Source: Rhodocyclaceae bacterium (GTDB taxonomy: Bacteria; Pseudomonadota; Gammaproteobacteria; Burkholderiales; Rhodocyclaceae). Taken from it: a stretch of DNA of 5,188 nt. The position numbers and the translations under genes are program-made. The stretch's first letter is position 1, and every line of letters starts with the position of its first letter. Positions 1 to 5,188 of the stretch are shown in pieces. The DNA is taken from assembly GCA_020849155.1 (NCBI GenBank), contig JADLGU010000010.1, forward strand, positions 1 through 5,188, given 5' to 3'. A model generated the notes under the pieces. It ran no database searches, had not been told where the DNA came from, and saw only the letters and a list, made by a program, of their open reading frames with translations.

Positions 1-1501
1 GCAGCAGCAAGGTGTCGAGTCCGGGCTTGCGGTCCTCGCCCTTGGTCACGCCGACAGCGGGCAGGTCGGCAAGGCCCAGTTCGGCCAATACCTCCCGCGC
101 CGTTCGGACCTGGCCCTTGCCGCCGTCGATAAGGATCAGATCAGGCCGCTTGCCCTCCCCTGCCGCGACTTTTTCGTAGCGCCGGTTCAGCGCCTGGCGC
201 ATCGCAGCGTAGTCGTCCCCCGGCGTGATGCCCGCGATGTTGTAGCGCCGGTATTCTCCCTTCCTCAAGGCGCCGTCTATGCACACCACGCAGGAGGCCA
301 CCGTGGCCTCCCCCAGGGTATGGCTGATGTCGAAGCATTCGATGCGATTCAGCGCCTCGTTCAATCCCAGCGCTGTGCGCAACCGCTCCAACCGGTTCTT
401 GGCATTGGACCGCTGAAGAGCTTGCGACGCGATGGCCAGAAGAGCATTGCGCTCGGCGATGGCCAGCCAGGCGCGCTCCATCTCGTTGCGCGGCTGCAGA
501 ACCGAAACAGGATGGCCTTGCATATCCACAAGCAACGCTTCCCGGACAGAAGGCGGCTGCAGGTTGACCAGAATGCGCGGCGGCGCGGGGTGGTCGGCGT
601 AATGTTGTTCGATGAAGGCCAGCAGGCCGTCCTCGGCAGGGCAATCCTGGGCATGCAACGGGAAATGCGCCTTGTCGCCGAGATGCCTCCCGCTACGCAC
701 CATGGCGTGGTTGATGACCAGCATTCCCCGCTCCGCCACCGCGGCAATGATGTCGACATCGGCGTCCTTTGCGCTTTCGGCATATTGCCTGTGCAAGACA
801 TTTTGCAGCGAGCGGATTTGATCGCGCAGCGCCGCCGCCTTCTCGAAATTCAACAGGTCCGCCGCCGCCTGCATGGTTTCGGTGAGCCGATCGACGACCT
901 CGCCGTGCCTTCCCTTGAGGAACAGTTCGGCGAGGCGCACATCGGCCGCATAAGCTGTCTCGGAAACCATGCCGACGCAGGGCGCGCTGCAGCGATGGAT
1001 CTGGTGCAGGAGACAGGGTCGCGAACGGTTCTGGTACACCGCGTTCTCGCAGGTGCGCAGCAGGAAAATTCGCTGCAGCAGATGGATGCTCTCCCGCACC
1101 GCCTGGGCGTTGGGGAACGGCCCGAAATAGCGTCCGCCCTTGTCGAAGGTGCCGCGGTGGAAGGCGATGCGCGGACAGGTGTCGGCCGACAATTCGATGT
1201 AGGGGTAAGACTTGTCGTCCCGGAATAGGATGTTGAACTTCGGCGCTAGGCTCTTGATAAGGTTGTTCTCGAGGATCAGCGCCTCGGCCTCGGATCGGGT
1301 GGCGGTCACCTCGACGCTGGCTACCTGTCCCACCATGAGCCGGATGCGCGGGCTCAGGCTGGTCTTCTGAAAGTAGGAGGCGACGCGTCTTTTGAGGGCC
1401 TTGGCCTTGCCAACGTAGAGAACCCGGCCGTCGGCGTCGATCATGCGGTAGACCCCAGGTTCCTCGGGCAGGGAACGGATCAGGGCCTTGCTGTCGAACA
1501 T
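1..1501 (-). CDS. uvrC: Excinuclease ABC subunit C (UvrC), 3' end missing
   Basis: UvrC is the cytosolic dual nuclease of nucleotide excision repair: it joins the UvrB-DNA complex and cuts on both sides of the lesion. I read 500 codons from ATG at 1501; the family is usually about 600 residues, so roughly the last 100 (end of the RNase H-like nuclease and the helix-hairpin-helix region) lie beyond the window. An N-terminal GIY-YIG domain (about 14-92) has GVY at 16-18, YVGK at 29-32, and likely catalytic Y29, R39 and E78. Cysteines 151, 163, 171 and 175 have the spacing of the [4Fe-4S] ligands known in E. coli UvrC. A UvrB-binding UVR helix pair lies near 200-238. The RNase H-like domain shows D391 (CFDISH) and D459 (LILIDGGKGQ), two of its DDH residues; the His should fall just past the edge. 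The start lies 2 nt after the udg stop with no clear Shine-Dalgarno, suggesting translational coupling. No stop or frameshift is seen. The identification is very secure. Confidence 0.97.
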   Translation of the reverse strand, partial: MFDSKALIRSLPEEPGVYRMIDADGRVLYVGKAKALKRRVASYFQKTSLSPRIRLMVGQVASVEVTATRSEAEALILENNLIKSLAPKFNILFRDDKSYPYIELSADTCPRIAFHRGTFDKGGRYFGPFPNAQAVRESIHLLQRIFLLRTCENAVYQNRSRPCLLHQIHRCSAPCVGMVSETAYAADVRLAELFLKGRHGEVVDRLTETMQAAADLLNFEKAAALRDQIRSLQNVLHRQYAESAKDADVDIIAAVAERGMLVINHAMVRSGRHLGDKAHFPLHAQDCPAEDGLLAFIEQHYADHPAPPRILVNLQPPSVREALLVDMQGHPVSVLQPRNEMERAWLAIAERNALLAIASQALQRSNAKNRLERLRTALGLNEALNRIECFDISHTLGEATVASCVVCIDGALRKGEYRRYNIAGITPGDDYAAMRQALNRRYEKVAAGEGKRPDLILIDGGKGQVRTAREVLAELGLADLPAVGVTKGEDRKPGLDTLLL

Positions 1502-1503
1502 GA

Positions 1504-2139
1504 TCAGAGGTCGCAGCGGATGGCGTCGAAGACGGCGTGGAAGGCCGGCTCGGTCAGCCGCCTGGTCTGCGTGTTGTAGCGGCTGCAGTGATAGCTGTCG
1601 TGCAGGATGCGCCCGTCCGGCAGGATATGGCGGGCGCCGTGGGCGAACTTGCGGGCGCTGCGCTTCAAAGTCAGCGCCTGCAGCACGGCGTTGTGCGCCA
1701 CCAGGCCGAGCGCCAAGATGACGCGCGCCTCCGGCGAGGCAACCAGTTCCGCGGCCAGATGGCGGTTGCAGGTCCTGATTTCCGCGGTCTCCGGCTTGTT
1801 CGCCGGCGGCACGCACTTCACGGCATTGGTTATGCGGCAGCCGTTGAGTAGCAGGCCGTCGCTCGCCGAGATGGATTGTGGACGGTCGGCGAAGCCATAG
1901 CGATGCAGGGTCGAATACAGCAGCACGCCGGCGTAGTCGCCGGTGAACGGACGTCCGGTACGGTTGGCGCCGTTGTAGCCCGGCGCCAGGCCGACGATGA
2001 GCAGGCGCGCCTTGGGATCGCCGAATGGCGGCACCGGCCGCGCGAAAAAGTCGGTCTGCGTGGCACGGCAATCCGCGAGGAAGCCCGCCAGGCGCGGGCA
2101 GGCCCGGCATTCCGTGAGGGACGTGGTGGCGGCCTGCAT
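1504..2139 (-). CDS. Uracil-DNA glycosylase, family 5 (UdgB type, Fe-S)
   Basis: This 211-residue protein belongs to the uracil-DNA glycosylase superfamily, which removes uracil (and in family 5 some other deaminated bases) from DNA to begin base excision repair. Seen directly: motif 1 is GLAPG at 50-54 followed by NRTGRPFTGD at 59-68, the family-5 form, which lacks the polar residue found there in families 1 and 4. D68 in FTGD is the likely counterpart of the Asp proposed to act in Thermus UDGb. The C-terminal motif is SYHCSRYNTQT at 182-192, with H184 in the usual His position. C11, C14, C109 and C124 fit the four ligands of the [4Fe-4S] cluster in families 4 and 5. R193 sits where I would expect Gly. 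The ATG is 3 nt past the nagZ stop, with a good ribosome binding site inside the end of nagZ; uvrC follows after 2 nt. I leave the symbol blank because names vary (udgB, udg). Family 4 is the less likely alternative. Confidence 0.92.
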   Translation of the reverse strand: MQAATTSLTECRACPRLAGFLADCRATQTDFFARPVPPFGDPKARLLIVGLAPGYNGANRTGRPFTGDYAGVLLYSTLHRYGFADRPQSISASDGLLLNGCRITNAVKCVPPANKPETAEIRTCNRHLAAELVASPEARVILALGLVAHNAVLQALTLKRSARKFAHGARHILPDGRILHDSYHCSRYNTQTRRLTEPAFHAVFDAIRCDL

Positions 2140-2142
2140 GCC

Positions 2143-3177
2143 CTACTCCCCCACCGCCGAGAGCAGATCCAATGCATGCCGATAGCCGGATTCCCCCCGC
2201 AACGCCTCCGTCGATGGCGCGGGAATGGCAGGCAACAGTTCCTGCAGGCGCCGGGCGGAAACCGGATCGTATTGCGGTTTCCATTCCCGCATCAGCAATC
2301 CGGCTGCGTCCGGGTTGTTGCACACCAGCACCATGTCGCAGCCGGCAGCGAGGGCGGCATCGGCGCGTTCGACGAAGCCGCCGGCGATGCTGGCGCCCTC
2401 CATCGACAGGTCATCGCTGAAAATCACGCCCTCGAAGCCGAGTTCCCCGCGCAGCACGTAGCGCAACCAGTAGGAAGAGAAGCCGGCCGGGCGGGGATCG
2501 AGGTTCTCGTAAATGACATGCGCCGGCATGACGGCGGCGAGATCCATCCTGCGGTGGTCGCGGTAGGGCGCCAGGTCCGGATATAGCGCCTGAGCCGGCC
2601 GCGTGTCGACCGGAATCGCCACGTGCGAATCGGCGACGACGAAGCCGTGCCCGGGGAAATGCTTGCCGACGCTGGCCATGCCGGCGCGCCGCAGGCCGGT
2701 GATCAGGGCGGTGGCGAGCGCCGTCACGGCAGCCGGATCCGAGTGCAGGGCGCGGTTGCCGATGATTTCGCTGGTTCCGTAGTCGAGGTCAAGGACCGGC
2801 GTGAAGCTGAGGTCGATGCCGCAGGCGCGCAACTCGGCTGCCAGGACATAGCCCGCAGCGGCAGCCGCCTCCAGGGCGCGTTGCGGGTCGATGTCCCACA
2901 GCATACCCAGTGTCCGCATCGGCGGCAGCACGGTGAAGCCGTGACGGAAGCGCTGCACGCGGCCGCCCTCGTGGTCGATGGCGATCAGCAGTGGCGGTTG
3001 TCGCAGCGAATGGATGTCGAAAGTCAGTTCCCGCAGGACGGCGAGAGACTCGAAATTGCGCTTGAACAGGATGACGCCGCCGACCAGCGGATGGCGCAGG
3101 ATTTCGCGCGCTTCATTCGTGAGGCGCGGTCCCTCCAGGTCGAGCATGAGCGGGCCGAGCGGCAGGGAGACAGTCAT
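2143..3177 (-). CDS. nagZ: Beta-N-acetylhexosaminidase NagZ (GH3)
   Basis: NagZ is a cytosolic glycoside hydrolase family 3 enzyme. It removes N-acetylglucosamine from GlcNAc-1,6-anhydroMurNAc and its peptides during peptidoglycan recycling; the products feed re-synthesis and, in some species, signal AmpC beta-lactamase induction. At 344 residues it is close to E. coli NagZ (341) and has no signal peptide, as expected for the cytosolic enzyme. Family marks in order: LVGGVILFKRN at 31-41; IDHEGGRVQR at 67-76 (substrate-binding Asp and Arg); KHFPGHG at 172-178 with DSH at 183-185 on the mobile loop, where H185 would be the general acid/base; and FSDDLSMEGA at 253-262, where D255 would be the nucleophile. 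The ATG overlaps the acpS stop (ATGA), and a strong GAGGA ribosome binding site lies within the end of acpS. The TAG stop is 3 nt before the glycosylase start. No defect is visible. Confidence 0.97.
   Translation of the reverse strand: MTVSLPLGPLMLDLEGPRLTNEAREILRHPLVGGVILFKRNFESLAVLRELTFDIHSLRQPPLLIAIDHEGGRVQRFRHGFTVLPPMRTLGMLWDIDPQRALEAAAAAGYVLAAELRACGIDLSFTPVLDLDYGTSEIIGNRALHSDPAAVTALATALITGLRRAGMASVGKHFPGHGFVVADSHVAIPVDTRPAQALYPDLAPYRDHRRMDLAAVMPAHVIYENLDPRPAGFSSYWLRYVLRGELGFEGVIFSDDLSMEGASIAGGFVERADAALAAGCDMVLVCNNPDAAGLLMREWKPQYDPVSARRLQELLPAIPAPSTEALRGESGYRHALDLLSAVGE
2146..2152 (-). promoter_or_regulatory. Ribosome binding site for the uracil-DNA glycosylase gene
   Basis: GGGGGAG lies 6 nt before the ATG at 2139, within the last codons of nagZ and just before its TAG stop. 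It supports this start codon. It also means ribosomes finishing nagZ cover the site, which fits coupled translation. Confidence 0.65.
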
Positions 3178-3560
3178 GGTTTGTCCTCGGTTTCCACCAC
3201 GACGAAGGCCACGGCGGTGTCTGCCTCGTCGCTCAGGCTGAGGTGGGCGTGCAGACGGCGCGCCCGCATCCAGTCGGCAAGCGACGGCGCGAATTCGAAG
3301 CCTGGCCGGCCGAGGCCGTCGCTGGAAATGGCGATGTTGTGCAGTGTGGCCGGCTCGCGCAACCCCAGCCCCAAAGCCTTGCCGAGCGCCTCCTTGGCGG
3401 CAAAGCGCTTGGCCAGAAAGGCGGCCGGCCTGGCTGCCTGGCGATAGCCTTCCATTTCGGAGTCGGCCAGCAGCTTGGCTGCGGTGCGTGCGCCGTGCTC
3501 GGACAGCATCCGCTCTATGCGCGCGATGGCGACGATGTCGGTGCCGACGCCGTGGATCAT
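3174..3560 (-). CDS. acpS: Holo-[acyl-carrier-protein] synthase (AcpS)
   Basis: AcpS transfers 4'-phosphopantetheine from coenzyme A to the conserved serine of acyl carrier protein, turning apo-ACP into the active carrier for fatty acid synthesis. The 128-residue length is normal for the small trimeric AcpS type. GVGTDIVAIARIE at 4-16 holds the metal-binding D8. FLAKRFAAKEALGKALG at 48-64 holds the second metal ligand E57 and the basic residues that contact CoA. HLSLSDE at 106-112 and the final beta strands match the family's C-terminal half. The gene overlaps its neighbours at both ends by ATGA, with pdxJ upstream and nagZ downstream. Adjacency of pdxJ and acpS is well known in proteobacteria, where the two are often co-transcribed. 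A GGAAG ribosome binding site 7 nt before the ATG supports the start. The identification is secure. Confidence 0.97.
   Translation of the reverse strand: MIHGVGTDIVAIARIERMLSEHGARTAAKLLADSEMEGYRQAARPAAFLAKRFAAKEALGKALGLGLREPATLHNIAISSDGLGRPGFEFAPSLADWMRARRLHAHLSLSDEADTAVAFVVVETEDKP
3184..3188 (-). promoter_or_regulatory. Ribosome binding site for nagZ
   Basis: GAGGA ends 6 nt before the ATG at 3177 and lies inside the last codons of acpS. It is the clearest Shine-Dalgarno sequence in the window and fixes the nagZ start at the ATGA overlap. Confidence 0.7.
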
Positions 3561-4282
3561 TGCCGTGCTTCCAGCATCAGCTGCTTCATGCGGCGCACCG
3601 CCTCCTGCCAGCCGCAGAAGACGGCCTCGGCGACGATGGCATGGCCGATGTTCAACTCGACGATCTCGGGAATGGCCGCTATCGACTTGACGTTCTCGTA
3701 ATGCAGGCCGTGGCCGGCATTGACCTTGAAGCCGAGCTTGTGGGCATACCGGGCAGCGCGGGCAACGCGCTCAAGCTCTTCTCGGATTTGCGCCGGATCT
3801 TCGGCTTCGGCGTAGCGGCCGGTGTGGATCTCGATGGCCGGCACGCCGCATTCCAGGGCGGCGTCGATCTGCCCCGCGTCGGCATCAATGAAGAGCGAGA
3901 CGCGGATACCGGCCTCGGTCGCGGCCCTGCAGGCGGCGCGCACACGCTCGAGGCCGCCGGCCACGTCGAGGCCGCCTTCGGTGGTGAGTTCCTGGCGCCG
4001 TTCCGGCACGAAGCAGACGTCGTGCGGCCGGATGCGCAGGGCGAAGGCCACCATCTCGTCGGTGACCGCAGCCTCCAGGTTCATGCGCGTCTTCAGCCTG
4101 CCGCGGAGGATCTCGACATCGCGATCCTGGATGTGGCGGCGGTCCTCGCGCAGGTGCAGGGTGATCAGATCCGCCCCGCTCTCCTCGGCCAGCAGCGCCG
4201 CGCGGACGGGGTCTGGATAGGAGGTGCCGCGCGCCTGACGCAGCGTCGCCACGTGGTCGATATTGATACCGAGTTCAATCAT
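3557..4282 (-). CDS. pdxJ: Pyridoxine 5'-phosphate synthase (PdxJ)
   Basis: PdxJ closes the pyridine ring in the DXP-dependent vitamin B6 pathway: it condenses 1-deoxy-D-xylulose 5-phosphate with 3-amino-2-oxopropyl phosphate to give pyridoxine 5'-phosphate. The protein is a cytosolic TIM barrel. At 241 residues it matches E. coli PdxJ (about 243) nearly end to end. Marks include LGINIDHVATLRQARGTSYP at 4-23, HLREDRRHI at 43-51, RMNLE at 66-70, TTEGGLDVAG at 100-109, SLFIDAD at 129-135, EIHTGRYA at 151-158, KVNAGHGL at 186-193 and ELNIGHA at 209-215. By alignment to E. coli the catalytic residues are H43, E70 and H191. The frame stays open far upstream through recO, but only the ATG at 4282 gives the family N-terminus MIELGINIDH. 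It follows recO after 20 nt, the widest gap in the block, and its TGA overlaps the acpS ATG. A four-codon mini-ORF straddles its start. The identification is secure. Confidence 0.97.
   Translation of the reverse strand: MIELGINIDHVATLRQARGTSYPDPVRAALLAEESGADLITLHLREDRRHIQDRDVEILRGRLKTRMNLEAAVTDEMVAFALRIRPHDVCFVPERRQELTTEGGLDVAGGLERVRAACRAATEAGIRVSLFIDADAGQIDAALECGVPAIEIHTGRYAEAEDPAQIREELERVARAARYAHKLGFKVNAGHGLHYENVKSIAAIPEIVELNIGHAIVAEAVFCGWQEAVRRMKQLMLEARQ
3568..3572 (-). promoter_or_regulatory. Ribosome binding site for acpS
   Basis: GGAAG ends 7 nt before the ATG at 3560, inside the pdxJ coding region. It supports the acpS start that overlaps the pdxJ stop by ATGA. Confidence 0.55.
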
Positions 4283-4302
4283 CCCGCATTGATTTCCGTT
4301 GG
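4275..4302 (-). other. recO-pdxJ gap with a mini-ORF across the pdxJ start
   Basis: The 20-nt gap (4302-4283) is the only non-coding stretch of note. It carries a weak GGAA (4297-4294), 11 nt before the pdxJ ATG. An extra ATG at 4289-4287, out of frame with pdxJ, opens a four-codon reading frame (Met-Arg-Asp-Asp) that ends in TGA at 4277-4275, inside pdxJ codons 2-3. The GGAA sits only 4 nt from this extra ATG. I see no promoter or hairpin here. Whether the mini-ORF is translated cannot be told from sequence. Confidence 0.3.
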
Positions 4303-5028
4303 TCACAGTTCCTGCAACTCCATGAAAACCCGGCGCGAGCTCAGACGCTGGCCGCCAAGGTAATGCTGTATCAGCATGCGCATCAGCTGCTTGCACTGGA
4401 CGAGCGTTTCGGTCTCGCTGAAATCGTCTTGCGCGATGGCCAGCAATGCCCGCCCGGAAAAGGATTCGCCTTCTTCTTCTCCAGACAACTGCACCGGCCC
4501 ACGTTCGAGGACGTAAGCGTAGCGCTTTTGCGGCTCCACCGGCCGACCGCTGTCCGCCTCGCGGTCCAGGGTCAGGCCGTAGCCCAGCTCTCGCAGCAGC
4601 GTTTTTTCGAAGCGCCTGAGCGAAACCTGACTTGGCTCGCCGCTGGCCAAGGCATGCACCGCCCCGGCATAGGCCTGGAACAGCGCCGGATGGGCATCCT
4701 CCCGCGGCAGCAGCTTGAGCAGCAGTTCGTTCATGTAGTAGCCGAGCAGCAGGGCCTGCGCCCGCAGCATGGGCTGGCCACCGACCCATTCAACCTTGGC
4801 CAGGGTGCGCATTTCGCCCAGCCCGAACCAGCCCAACTCGATGGGCTGGAAGGCCAGTAGCAGGCCGCGAATGGCCGAACGCGGACGCCGGGCGCCACGC
4901 GCAACCAGCGCAATGCGGCCGTGGTCGCGACTGAAGGCTTCGACGATCAGGCTGGTTTCACGAAACGGATGAGTGTGCAGCACATATGCAGCCTGCCCAT
5001 CCACCCTGCTCTTGCCTGCCCCGTTCAT
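4303..5028 (-). CDS. recO: DNA repair protein RecO
   Basis: RecO works with RecR (and RecF) to displace single-strand binding protein and load RecA on gapped DNA; it also anneals complementary strands. The 241-residue length equals that of E. coli RecO (242). The N-terminal OB-fold (about 10-85) has the typical AYVLHTHPFRETSL at 14-27, the basic run VARGARRPRS at 42-51 that fits DNA contact, and the GEMRTL strand at 71-76. The C-terminal helical region shows YYMNELLLKLLPRED at 97-111, LRRFEKTLLRELGYG at 137-151 and a closing YLGGQRLSSR at 223-232, all family features. It has a single cysteine (C212), so it lacks the four-Cys zinc site of the Deinococcus-type protein, like the E. coli form. 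The start ATG overlaps the era stop (ATGA); the upstream AAGAG is too distant to be a strong ribosome binding site, so coupling to era is likely. RecO is poorly conserved, but these marks and the era neighbour make the call firm. Confidence 0.95.
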   Translation of the reverse strand: MNGAGKSRVDGQAAYVLHTHPFRETSLIVEAFSRDHGRIALVARGARRPRSAIRGLLLAFQPIELGWFGLGEMRTLAKVEWVGGQPMLRAQALLLGYYMNELLLKLLPREDAHPALFQAYAGAVHALASGEPSQVSLRRFEKTLLRELGYGLTLDREADSGRPVEPQKRYAYVLERGPVQLSGEEEGESFSGRALLAIAQDDFSETETLVQCKQLMRMLIQHYLGGQRLSSRRVFMELQEL

Positions 5029-5188
5029 TCGTAGCCGAGGCTCTTCAGCGCCCGTTCGTCGTCGGCCCAGCCACCCTTGACCTTCACCCAGACTTCGAGG
5101 AATACCTTGCCGTCGAACAACTTTTCCATGTCGCGCCGCGCATCGCTGGCGATGGCCTTCAGTTGCTCACCGCCCTTGCCGATGACGA
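5025..5188 (-). CDS. era: GTPase Era, C-terminal KH domain only (5' end outside window)
   Basis: Only the last 53 codons and the TGA stop are present; the GTPase domain lies upstream of the window. Era is an essential GTPase that binds the 3' end of 16S rRNA and helps mature the 30S ribosomal subunit, and its C-terminal KH domain makes the RNA contact. The visible piece starts with VIGKGGEQLKAI, the KH loop, followed by ARRDMEKLF, then the signature stretch VFLEVWVKVK and GWADDERALKSLGYE at the very end. This is nearly the same as the E. coli Era C-terminus (LELWVKVK, WADDERALRSLGY). The stop overlaps the recO ATG. Era next to recO is a standard proteobacterial order, usually preceded by rnc. 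The tail ends right after SLGYE, slightly shorter than in E. coli. Confidence 0.96.
   Translation of the reverse strand, partial: VIGKGGEQLKAIASDARRDMEKLFDGKVFLEVWVKVKGGWADDERALKSLGYE

Noticed and set aside
320..1228. A 302-codon plus-strand open frame opposite uvrC.
   Set aside because: It is fully antisense to a clearly intact uvrC with all family motifs. The translation has no recognisable domain, and its length is explained by GC-rich codon bias that keeps stops out of the complementary frame.
1499..1504. The palindrome TGATCA, including GATC, exactly at the udg-uvrC junction as a possible methylation-controlled site.
   Set aside because: A 6-base palindrome made of a stop and a start codon is expected by chance, and nothing else nearby suggests a binding site.
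1876..3447. Plus-strand open frames opposite udg, nagZ and acpS (about 1876-2586 and 2623-3447).
   Set aside because: They are antisense to intact genes, have no recognisable domains, and show no start signals that stand out from background.
3344..4363. A 339-codon plus-strand open frame opposite acpS and pdxJ.
   Set aside because: It spans the antisense of two well-supported genes and their junction. Its product is Arg/Ala-rich and low-complexity at the start with no known motif, so it is a compositional shadow.
3557..4789. A 410-codon minus-strand frame that extends pdxJ upstream by about 170 codons, which could suggest a fused N-terminal domain.
   Set aside because: The extra part lies out of frame within recO, is Arg/Ala/Gly-rich with no family resemblance, and the PdxJ N-terminus begins at the internal ATG at 4282.
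1..5188. Search for tRNA or other RNA genes, terminators, CRISPR repeats, insertion sequences and attachment sites.
   Set aside because: Coding sequence fills almost every base and the largest gap is 20 nt. I saw no hairpin with a T-run, no spaced repeats, and no transposase or integrase remnant.

Overview
This window is a single, tightly packed block of housekeeping genes, all on the minus strand, so transcription runs from high to low coordinates. In transcription order it holds the 3' end of era, then recO, pdxJ, acpS, nagZ, a family-5 uracil-DNA glycosylase gene, and uvrC, whose 3' end is cut by the window edge. The DNA is GC-rich. The order era-recO-pdxJ-acpS-nagZ-udg-uvrC and the protein wording point to a betaproteobacterium. 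My best guess is the Rhodocyclales neighbourhood (relatives of Azoarcus, Thauera, Dechloromonas or Accumulibacter). This assignment comes from memory of gene order and family sequences, not from a search.

Layout (minus strand): era C-terminal KH domain (5188 down to 5025); recO (5028-4303); pdxJ (4282-3557); acpS (3560-3174); nagZ (3177-2143); udg (2139-1504); uvrC (1501 to beyond position 1). Three junctions (era/recO, pdxJ/acpS, acpS/nagZ) are 4-nt ATGA stop-start overlaps. nagZ/udg are separated by 3 nt and udg/uvrC by 2 nt. The only larger gap is 20 nt between recO and pdxJ. There is no room for an internal terminator or a conventional intergenic promoter, so the block reads as one operon whose promoter lies upstream, outside the window.

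The products serve several core jobs. Era assists 30S ribosome assembly. RecO (recombinational repair), the uracil-DNA glycosylase (base excision) and UvrC (nucleotide excision) form a genome-maintenance set. PdxJ makes the vitamin B6 skeleton, AcpS activates acyl carrier protein, and NagZ recycles peptidoglycan fragments. Both the glycosylase and UvrC carry four-cysteine patterns expected to hold a [4Fe-4S] cluster.

I found no RNA gene, mobile element, CRISPR array, long repeat or other accessory signal, and no convincing evidence of an undescribed system. The long plus-strand open frames are antisense shadows of real genes. The findings are modest: gene packing and coupling, a four-codon mini-ORF across the pdxJ start, and details of the glycosylase and UvrC.
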